DNA from: an uncultured Oscillospiraceae bacterium
GTDB taxonomy: Bacteria > Bacillota > Clostridia > Oscillospirales > Oscillospiraceae
Direction of reading: 5' to 3'
Assembly: GCA_958436045.1 (NCBI GenBank)
Contig: CAUBIP010000025.1
Coordinates: 1-19,663, forward strand
DNA length: 19,663 nt
The position numbers and the translations under genes are program-made. The notes below the pieces were generated by a model. That model saw only the letters and a program-made list of their open reading frames with translations, ran no database searches and was not told the origin of the DNA. Positions 6,817 to 12,734 of the stretch are shown here, one piece after another (position 1 is the stretch's first letter; every line of letters begins with the position of its first letter).

Positions 6817-8178
6817 ATGGCAAAAAGCAAGACGGTTTATGTTTGCACCGAGTGTGGCAACGAGACCCTGAAATGGCAGGGGCGCTGCCCCGCCTGCGGC
6901 GCTTGGAATACGATCACGGAGTTTACGCCCCAGCCCGCGTCGCCCGCCCGGAACCGGGGGACGACAAGTCTGACGAACCGCGCCCCTGTGGCCCTCTCGC
7001 AGGTAACCTCCACCCGGGAAATTCGCGCCACGACGGGCATGGGGGAGTTGGACCGTGTCCTGGGCGGCGGCGTCGTGGCGGGGTCGCTGGTGCTGTTCAG
7101 CGGCGCGCCGGGCATCGGCAAGTCGACCCTGCTGCTGCAAATCTGCAGCGAGCTTTGCCGGCAGCGTCAGGTTCTCTACTGCTCCGGTGAGGAGAGCGAG
7201 CAGCAGCTCAAGCTGCGGGCCGACCGCCTCCAGGTCCACACAGACCGGCTGCTCGTCCTGTCCGAGACGTCGATTGATCAGATTGTCGCCTGCACAGAGG
7301 AATATAAACCAGATCTACTGATCGTCGACTCGATTCAGACCCTTTACGCCGAGAGCAACACCGCCACATCCGGCAGTGTATCCCAGGTCAAGGACTGCAC
7401 GATGCGGCTGCTGCAGCTGTGCAAGACGACAGGGCTGACGGTTTTTATCGTCGGCCATGTCAATAAGGAAGGCGCGATTGCCGGGCCGAAGGTTCTGGAG
7501 CATATGGTCGACTGCGTCCTGTATTTTGAAGGCGACCCGAATACCCACTACCGCCTGCTACGGGCGGAGAAAAACCGCTTTGGCTCCACCAACGAGATCG
7601 GCGTTTTCGAAATGGTCGATACGGGTCTGAAAGAAATTCCGAACCCGTCGGAGGTCCTGTTGGCAGGCCGCCCGGCGGGCGCGCCGGGGACCTGCGTCGC
7701 CTGTGCCATGGAGGGAACACGGCCGATTCTCGCCGAGGTCCAGGCCCTCGTCACAAAGACCAGCTTCAATGTCCCCCGGCGGACGACGAACGGCTTTGAC
7801 TTCAACCGGGCGGCGCTGCTGATGGCCGTGCTGGAAAAGCGGGGCGGGCTGAAGCTGGGGATGTTTGACGCATACCTCAATGTCATCGGCGGATTGAAGC
7901 TGGACGAGCCCGCCGCCGACCTGCCCGTCGTCCTGGCGCTGGCCTCCAGCTATCGGGATACGCCGGTGCAGGCGGACCTGGCGGCCATCGGCGAGGTCGG
8001 CCTGACCGGGGAGCTGCGGGCGGTGAACCATCTGAACCAACGGCTGCATGAGCTGCACCGGCTGGGCTTCTCCCGCTGCATCATCCCACGGCAGGGGACA
8101 AAGGACCTGGTGATCCCCGACGGGATGCAGGTCCTCCGCGCCAGAAACATCCGCGAAGCCATCGAAGCGGCGCTATAG
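6817..8178 (+). CDS. radA: DNA repair protein RadA
   Basis: A 453-residue RecA-like ATPase that helps process recombination intermediates (branch migration, D-loop extension) in the cytoplasm. In order: the N-terminal four-Cys zinc finger (Cys10, Cys13, Cys24, Cys27), Walker A GAPGIGKST (about 96-104), Walker B LLIVDS (about 168-172), the RadA-specific KNRFG motif (252-256) and a C-terminal Lon-protease-like domain ending near ARNIREAIEAAL. The length is normal for the family. The ATG at 6817 has GGAAGGGGAG at 6801-6810. In many Firmicutes radA lies with mcsB/clpC/disA; here it stands alone behind cwlD with its own extended -10 promoter and converges on the recombinase gene. Confidence 0.97.
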   Translation: MAKSKTVYVCTECGNETLKWQGRCPACGAWNTITEFTPQPASPARNRGTTSLTNRAPVALSQVTSTREIRATTGMGELDRVLGGGVVAGSLVLFSGAPGIGKSTLLLQICSELCRQRQVLYCSGEESEQQLKLRADRLQVHTDRLLVLSETSIDQIVACTEEYKPDLLIVDSIQTLYAESNTATSGSVSQVKDCTMRLLQLCKTTGLTVFIVGHVNKEGAIAGPKVLEHMVDCVLYFEGDPNTHYRLLRAEKNRFGSTNEIGVFEMVDTGLKEIPNPSEVLLAGRPAGAPGTCVACAMEGTRPILAEVQALVTKTSFNVPRRTTNGFDFNRAALLMAVLEKRGGLKLGMFDAYLNVIGGLKLDEPAADLPVVLALASSYRDTPVQADLAAIGEVGLTGELRAVNHLNQRLHELHRLGFSRCIIPRQGTKDLVIPDGMQVLRARNIREAIEAAL

Positions 8179-8183
8179 TTTTT

Positions 8184-8328
8184 CAAACACGACTACGCTG
8201 TATAAGCGCGAGGCGCAAGATTTAAATTTTGACTCTCGCTTGCCGCTTCGCTGGGCTCGCGTTTGAAGGGGATTGCACCCTGCTGCGCGCATAATTTCTG
8301 CGCCTTCGGTGCAGAAATTCCACACTTG
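8184..8328. repeat. Palindrome-rich convergent intergenic region
   Basis: Between the ends of radA and the recombinase gene. TTCAAACACGAC (from about 8184) is mirrored with two mismatches by CTCGCGTTTGAA (to about 8276). Inside lies an imperfect inner pair, GCGAGGCGCAAG and CTTGCCGCTTCGC. Next to them, AATTTCTGC and GCAGAAATT (about 8292-8318) form a hairpin of about 12 bp over a CCTTCGG loop. No classic T-tract terminator is seen. It may be bidirectional termination or a decayed dispersed element. Confidence 0.45.
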
Positions 8329-8341
8329 CAGGTCGTTCTGA

Positions 8342-8385
8342 AAACCGTCAATTTTCTGCATAAACATGCAAAAAATTGACGGTTT
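8342..8385. repeat. 44-bp stem-loop downstream of the recombinase gene
   Basis: Arms 8342-8361 and 8366-8385 are complementary at 19 of 20 positions with loop AAAC. The arms begin and end with AAACCGTC and GACGGTTT. On the - strand the one mismatch becomes a G-U pair, so the RNA hairpin is better in the recombinase direction; it begins about 25 bp after that gene's stop. The tail behind it is only a short T run, so it could protect the 3' end as well as terminate. Confidence 0.65.
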
Positions 8386-8410
8386 CTATAGATTATAATA
8401 GGGAAGTGGC

Positions 8411-9412
8411 CTATTTTTCTTCGAAAATATGGGAGATTGGGTTTGCCTCGGCGGCGATCTTCAGCTCGGTGTTTTCAATGTGGGTGTAGATCTGCGTCGT
8501 GTTCAGGTTCTCGTGCCCGAGGACGTCCTGCACCGTCTTGATATCCACACCGCCGGAGAGCATCATTGTCGCTGCCGTGTGGCGCAGCTTGTGGGCGGAG
8601 TATTGGCTGCTGTCGAGCCCGGCGGCGGCCAGATGCTTTTTGACGAGGTGGTGCACTGTCGCAACGCTGATGCGGTTTTTCTCTTGGGAGCCAAACAGCG
8701 CCCGGTTGTCCGTGAGAACGATCTGCTCACGCTTTGGCAGGTACGCGTCGATGGCGTCCTTGCAGGCCTGGCTGAGGTAGACAAAGCGCTCCTTGTTACC
8801 CTTGCCGATGACCCGCAGCCGGTCCGGGTAGACATCGGCACGGTTGAGGTTGACCAATTCGCTGCGCCGGATGCCACAGGTTAGGAAAATCATCAAAATC
8901 GCGTAATCTCGCGCCTGATTCCGTCCGGCAACGGCGCTGAGCAGCGCTTTGGACTGCTCCAGGGTCAGGTACTTCGGCAGCGACTTGCGCAGTTTGGGAA
9001 ACTCCAAGTCCTGCACTGGGTTTACAGAAAGCTGCTTTGTCCGGACAGTCAGATATTTGTAAAACGATTTGATCGCCGAGAGCTTTCTGGCCCGGGCCGA
9101 TGCGCCGATGCCGGTCTCGGCATACGCAGAGTCCGGATTCTTGATCCGGTCGTTGGCCAGGAACGACAAAAAGTCGTAAATATTTTGCAGCGTGATCGTC
9201 TTGATAAAGTCCAGATCCACATCCCGGATCGGGATCGTCTCCAGGTCCGTATCATAGGGCATTTCGTGCTTGACCAGCTTGCAGAAGCGCAGGAACATCC
9301 GCAGATCCAAATAATATTCACTGACCGTCTTCGGCGACTGCCCTTTGATATTTTCGTGATAAGAGAGAAACTCCCGCAAAACCGTCGGGCAATCCCGATC
9401 ATATAGCATCAT
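8411..9412 (-). CDS. Xer-type tyrosine recombinase
   Basis: A 333-residue site-specific recombinase of the clostridial XerC/XerD type. An N-terminal SAM-like core-binding domain (residues 1 to about 125, including KTVSEYYLDLRMFLRF and ARKLSAIKSFYKYL) is followed by the catalytic domain. All active residues are visible: Arg in CGIRRSEL, Lys in GKGNKERF, HxxR in HKLRHTAAT, His in LGHENLNT and the nucleophile Tyr in TQIYTHI. The first ATG (9412) lies two bases from GAGGTG; the adjacent ATG at 9409 has better spacing and may be the true start. It could be the chromosome-dimer resolvase or an orphan integrase. The AT-rich, palindrome-rich surroundings and the methylase fragment beside it suggest past integration, but a lone core Xer is equally possible. 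Confidence 0.92.
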   Translation of the reverse strand: MMLYDRDCPTVLREFLSYHENIKGQSPKTVSEYYLDLRMFLRFCKLVKHEMPYDTDLETIPIRDVDLDFIKTITLQNIYDFLSFLANDRIKNPDSAYAETGIGASARARKLSAIKSFYKYLTVRTKQLSVNPVQDLEFPKLRKSLPKYLTLEQSKALLSAVAGRNQARDYAILMIFLTCGIRRSELVNLNRADVYPDRLRVIGKGNKERFVYLSQACKDAIDAYLPKREQIVLTDNRALFGSQEKNRISVATVHHLVKKHLAAAGLDSSQYSAHKLRHTAATMMLSGGVDIKTVQDVLGHENLNTTQIYTHIENTELKIAAEANPISHIFEEK

Positions 9413-9451
9413 AGCACCTCGTCATGGAAAGATGAAAACGAATGAAAAGAT

Positions 9452-9570
9452 TATAACTAGAAAGCTTCAAACCCGCATACGGCCCGCACCAGCCCCGGAA
9501 CCATCAAACGTAGCCCCAAAAGCTGCCCATCGGCCCAGCCCAGGCACCGTACTTGGATTTTATAGTTATA
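9452..9570 (-). other. Unexplained G-rich structured leader of the recombinase gene
   Basis: A roughly 120-bp segment between the recombinase promoter and start codon, C-rich on the + strand and G-rich in the transcript, unlike the AT-rich DNA around it. It is bounded by an exact 8-bp inverted repeat (TATAACTA at 9452-9459 and TAGTTATA at 9563-9570). Inside, ATACGG (9477-9482) and CCGTAC (9547-9552) can close a 6-bp stem with one G-U pair around about 64 nt. It matches no riboswitch, SRP RNA or 6S RNA that I recognise. A 26-codon GTG-started frame inside has no ribosome-binding site. Confidence 0.4.
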
Positions 9571-9598
9571 TGATAGCATATTTTACGTAAAAGTGCAA
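9570..9598 (-). promoter_or_regulatory. Promoter of the tyrosine recombinase gene
   Basis: On the - strand, TTGCAC (9598-9593), 17-bp spacer, TATCAT (9575-9570) preceded by TGC, an extended -10. The -35 lies inside the arm of the 9590-9623 stem-loop, and the spacer holds the 12-bp palindrome TTTTACGTAAAA. The predicted start is near 9563, giving a leader of about 150 nt. Confidence 0.6.
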
Positions 9599-9623
9599 CA
9601 AAATTTTTATTTTGTTGCACTTT
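9590..9623. repeat. Perfect 15-bp stem-loop
   Basis: AAAGTGCAACAAAAT (9590-9604), loop TTTT, ATTTTGTTGCACTTT (9609-9623): a perfect inverted repeat, 30 bp downstream of the methylase fragment stop. In the - direction the stem ends in TTT and can terminate the fragment's transcript. It also overlaps the -35 of the recombinase promoter and so could be an operator or a mobile-element end. Confidence 0.75.
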
Positions 9624-9652
9624 CGCCTGCCACACAAGGCAACAGTCCCGAA

Positions 9653-10006
9653 TTAAGCGACCGTTCCCCTACCAGTGGACGTGTCTTGTAGCGGCACAGA
9701 AAATTCATTTGGAACAAATGAATTTTGCCCGTTCGGGTCTGTATAATAAATAAACTCTTTGCCAATAACAGGCGATGTCGCATAGCAAGTTGCAATCAGC
9801 TTTTTCAACCCTAAAGGGCTAAAATTCATCGCAAAGTACTTAAAAAAAATGCTTTCAAACGGGTCATCGCAATTACAAAAAGCAGTTTTACCTTTGAAAA
9901 ACGCTCGGTAACGCCGCATTTCTTTTTCAATATCGGTTAGTTGCGTGTAAAATTCATCTTTTTTCGCCTTTGCCGCTTTTGTAAAGCCGGAATTATCATT
10001 TGCCAT
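9653..10006 (-). pseudogene. N-terminal fragment of an EcoRI-type adenine DNA methyltransferase
   Basis: A 117-codon frame whose N-terminus matches the EcoRI-methylase family (AKKDEFYTQLTDIEKEMRRY, then FCNCDDPFES and LGLKKLIATCY). Full-length relatives have about 300 or more residues and carry a catalytic NPPF/NPPY motif further on; this frame stops before it, so no methylation activity is expected. No restriction endonuclease gene is nearby. The DNA is clearly more AT-rich than ligA next to it, suggesting horizontal origin. No good Shine-Dalgarno precedes the ATG. It lies 73 bp behind ligA on the same strand. The last residues (after about residue 105) lack recognisable similarity and may be junction sequence. 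Alternatively it could be a small stand-alone protein derived from the domain. Confidence 0.75.
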
Positions 10007-10079
10007 TTTATTATTCGCCGCATTTCTCTATCTCTACAACGCGGTCGCAATCTCTATTCCAAACTCATAGCAAGCTCGT

Positions 10080-12053
10080 TCACCCAAGCATCGCAAGGAA
10101 TTCTGCTTCTGTCAAGACCGGAATCTCAAGCTGCTGGGCTTTGCGCAGCTTGGAGCCGGCGCTTTCGCCGGCGACGACGTAGCTGGTCTTTTTTGAGACG
10201 GAGCCGGAGACCTTGCCGCCCCGCAGCTCGATCTTTTGCCCGGCTTCATCGCGGGTCATGGTCTCCAGCGTGCCGGTCAGGACGAAGGTCATCCCGGCGA
10301 AGGACTGGTCCACAAGCTTCGTCTGATTTTCAAAATTGACCCCCGCCTGGCGCAGCTGCTCAATCATCTGCTGATTGGCCGGGCGCGCGTACCAGGCGCG
10401 GATATTGGCCGCGGTGATGGCGCCGACGTCGGGAATCTCGGTCAGCGTCTCGTCATCGGCGGCAAAGACAGCGTCCAAGGTGCCAAAGTGCATACTCAGT
10501 ACTTTCGCCGCCTTCGCGCCGACCTGGCGAATCCCCAGAGCAAACAGCAGCCGGGAAAGGTCATTCTGCTTGCTGGCGGCGATGGAATCCAGTAGCTTTT
10601 GCGGGGCCCTCTCCCCTTTTTTCCAGAGTCCGGCGATCTCCGCCAGGGTCAGGGTATACAGATCGGCGGGCGAATGGATCAGACCGCTGGCGATCAATTG
10701 TTCGGTGATGGCGGTACCCAGACCGTCGATGCCCATGGCATCCCGGGAGACGAAATGGGCGACGTAGCGGGCCAGCTGCGCCGGGCAGGAGACGTTCGTG
10801 CAGCGCATGGCAACGCCGTCCTCATCCCGCTGCACCGGCGCGGCGCAGACCGGGCACAGCAGCGGGATCGCATAGGGCACGGCTCCGGCGGGGCGCTTTT
10901 CCCGCTTCACCCGCAGGATTTCCGGGATGATCTCCCCTGCCTTGCGGATTTCAACGGTATCGCCGATACGGATATCCTTTTCGGCGATGAAATCCTGGTT
11001 GTGCAGGGTCGCATTTGTGACCGTCGTTCCGGCAAGGCGAACCGGGGCGACGACGGCCTTCGGCGTCAGCACGCCTGTCCTGCCCACCTGGATGACGATA
11101 TCCCGCACGACCGTCTCCCGAATCTCCGGCGGATATTTATACGCGACGGCCCAGCGCGGGAATTTGGCCGTGCTGCCCAGGGCGTCCCGGTCGGCCAGGC
11201 GGTCCAGCTTGATGACGGCACCGTCGATATCATAGGGCCGCGCCAGGCGTGTGGCGTGGATTTGCTGCACCTGGGCCCAGATCTCCGGCATTTCGGTGCA
11301 GACGGTGTACGGAATGACCTTGAAGCGCTGGCTGCGGAGGTACTCCAGTGTCTCCTGATGGGTCGCGAAGCTCCGGCCCTCGGCCAGCTGCAGGTTAAAA
11401 ACCAGGATATCCAGCTGCCGCTGGGCGGCGATCTTGGAATCCAACTGCCGCAGCGAACCGGCGGCGGCGTTGCGGGGGTTGGCAAAGGACGACAGCCCCT
11501 GCTCTTCCCTGCTGACATTGAGCTTGGCAAAGACGGCCTTGGGCATATACACCTCGCCCCGGACGATGAGCCGCGGCAGCGCCTCCGGCAGGCGCAGCGG
11601 GATGGAACGGATTGTCGTCAAATTCTCTGTGACATCCTCGCCGACCAGCCCGTCGCCCCGGGTCGCGCCCCGGTAGAAGACGCCGTCACGATACTCCAGC
11701 GCGACAGACAGCCCGTCGATTTTCGGCTCGACGGTATACCCGGGGGCAATCTGCCCGGTGCGGAGGCGCTCGTCAAATTCTGCAAGCTCATCTTCGGAGA
11801 AGACGTCCTGCAGGCTTTCCAGCGGCGTGGCGTGGGTCACTTTTTCAAATTGCTGCAGCGCCATCCCGCCGACACGCTTGGTCGGCGAGCTGGCCGCGGC
11901 ATACGCGGGCCACGCCTGCTCCAGCTCCTCCAGGCGGCGCAGCTTCCGGTCATATTCAAAATCCTCCATGCTGGGCTGATCCAGCACATAGTATTGATAA
12001 TTGGCTTGCTCCAGCTCTTGCGTCAGAGCGGCGATCTCTTCTTTTGGGTCCAT
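10080..12053 (-). CDS. ligA: NAD+-dependent DNA ligase LigA
   Basis: A 657-residue ligase that seals nicks in replication and repair using NAD+. In order: the Ia/NAD-binding region with DxxYY (NYQYYVLDQPSM), the adenylation domain with the catalytic Lys in VEPKIDGLS (Lys111) and TRGDGLVGEDVT, the OB fold, the four-Cys zinc finger (Cys400, Cys403, Cys418, Cys423), helix-hairpin-helix repeats and a C-terminal BRCT domain (about 582-657, GMTFVLTGTLE to LTEAEFLAML). It is complete and of normal length. The ATG at 12053 follows AAGGGAGAG and lies 12 bp after yunB, in the same operon as pcrA; pcrA-ligA linkage is common in Firmicutes. Confidence 0.98.
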   Translation of the reverse strand: MDPKEEIAALTQELEQANYQYYVLDQPSMEDFEYDRKLRRLEELEQAWPAYAAASSPTKRVGGMALQQFEKVTHATPLESLQDVFSEDELAEFDERLRTGQIAPGYTVEPKIDGLSVALEYRDGVFYRGATRGDGLVGEDVTENLTTIRSIPLRLPEALPRLIVRGEVYMPKAVFAKLNVSREEQGLSSFANPRNAAAGSLRQLDSKIAAQRQLDILVFNLQLAEGRSFATHQETLEYLRSQRFKVIPYTVCTEMPEIWAQVQQIHATRLARPYDIDGAVIKLDRLADRDALGSTAKFPRWAVAYKYPPEIRETVVRDIVIQVGRTGVLTPKAVVAPVRLAGTTVTNATLHNQDFIAEKDIRIGDTVEIRKAGEIIPEILRVKREKRPAGAVPYAIPLLCPVCAAPVQRDEDGVAMRCTNVSCPAQLARYVAHFVSRDAMGIDGLGTAITEQLIASGLIHSPADLYTLTLAEIAGLWKKGERAPQKLLDSIAASKQNDLSRLLFALGIRQVGAKAAKVLSMHFGTLDAVFAADDETLTEIPDVGAITAANIRAWYARPANQQMIEQLRQAGVNFENQTKLVDQSFAGMTFVLTGTLETMTRDEAGQKIELRGGKVSGSVSKKTSYVVAGESAGSKLRKAQQLEIPVLTEAEFLAMLG

Positions 12054-12065
12054 GCTTTCTCTCCC

Positions 12066-12686
12066 TTAGGTTCCGACATTCAAAAACGACTCCGGGACGA
12101 TCCCGACGATCACCGTCTCCGCGACGACGACGGTCTGAGAAATCGTCGCTTTTTTCGTGCCCCCGGCGACGAGAATCGTGACATCCATGCTGACTTCCAT
12201 TAAAATTTGGTGCAGCGTCTGGTTAATTCCAGCTTCAGAAAAGCTGCTGGTGAAATCCGCGCTGGCGTTGTTGACCGACGTCACATGGATCGGCAGCCGC
12301 GGACCAAGGCCCGACAGCAGCCCCGGTGCGACGACGCTGCCCAATGGCACGGCCAGGGCGTAGACGTCGAGGTCCAGGATGCGTTGGTTCACCTGGGCTA
12401 AAATCTCCCGCCGCAGCTGGTTCACCTGGGCCATATTCGTCTTGAGGGCGGTGATTTGCCCGTCTGCGTTCTTTTCCAGGGTGATGATTTTGGTATAATC
12501 AATGCTGCCGTCCGCGATCTGCGCGCCGACGGCGTCCGAAATGACGTCCGACGCCTGGTTCTCCACCTCCGTGACAGCCAGCTCCTTGATGAGCGGTGTC
12601 AGGCGGAAGCGGTAAAACAGCGCCACCAGGAGCGCGAGCGCTGCAAGCAGCGCAAGATAGCGCCGGGCGCGCCGCCGTCTTCGCAT
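12066..12686 (-). CDS. yunB: Sporulation protein YunB
   Basis: A 206-residue protein with a very basic N-terminus (MRRRRRARR), one membrane helix (about residues 9-25) and an extracytoplasmic domain matching YunB, a sporulation protein made under sigma-E in the Bacillus mother cell and required for full sporulation; its molecular function is unknown. Family-like features are the NQASDVISDAVGAQI segment, the VPLGSVVAPGLLSGLGPRLP block in the middle and the SFSEAGINQTLHQILMEVSM motif. Its position between pcrA and ligA is unusual for a developmental gene and suggests an internal promoter; a weak sigma-E-like match lies just upstream. The ATG at 12686 has a GGGGTGAGGGG ribosome-binding site. Confidence 0.87.
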   Translation of the reverse strand: MRRRRRARRYLALLAALALLVALFYRFRLTPLIKELAVTEVENQASDVISDAVGAQIADGSIDYTKIITLEKNADGQITALKTNMAQVNQLRREILAQVNQRILDLDVYALAVPLGSVVAPGLLSGLGPRLPIHVTSVNNASADFTSSFSEAGINQTLHQILMEVSMDVTILVAGGTKKATISQTVVVAETVIVGIVPESFLNVGT

Positions 12687-12705
12687 CCCCTCACCCCCTC
12701 GGGCA

Positions 12706-12734
12706 AGGCTATGCCACGGCGAGGCACGTTATGC
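12706..12734 (-). promoter_or_regulatory. Possible sigma-E-type promoter of yunB
   Basis: On the - strand, GCATAAC (12734-12728, over the pcrA stop codon), 14-bp spacer, CATAGCCT (12713-12706): 5 of 7 and 6 of 8 matches to the Bacillus sigma-E consensus. The implied leader is only about 12 nt. It has the same spacing and a similar GCAT...CATAG pattern as the candidate upstream of cwlD. Confidence 0.3.

Noticed and set aside
8173..8367. 64-codon - strand frame in the radA-recombinase gap
   Set aside because: It is made of inverted-repeat sequence, overlaps the radA end and has no ribosome-binding site; noncoding structure explains it better.
9452..9570. Signal recognition particle RNA or 6S RNA in the recombinase leader
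   Set aside because: The conserved GGAAGCAGC-type SRP tetraloop region is absent, and no 6S-like large bubble can be folded by eye.
9560..9592. A dif-like Xer recombination site near the recombinase promoter
   Set aside because: TTTTACGTAAAAGT loosely resembles a dif right arm, but the left arm matches at only about half its positions.
9607..9795. Second short - strand frame at the end of the methylase fragment, as a frameshifted continuation
   Set aside because: Its sequence shows no methylase motif (no NPPF), so a simple frameshift does not restore the gene.
10599..12203. Long + strand frame (534 codons) opposite ligA and yunB
   Set aside because: Antisense shadow of a certain ligA gene in GC-rich DNA; no domain, no ribosome-binding site.
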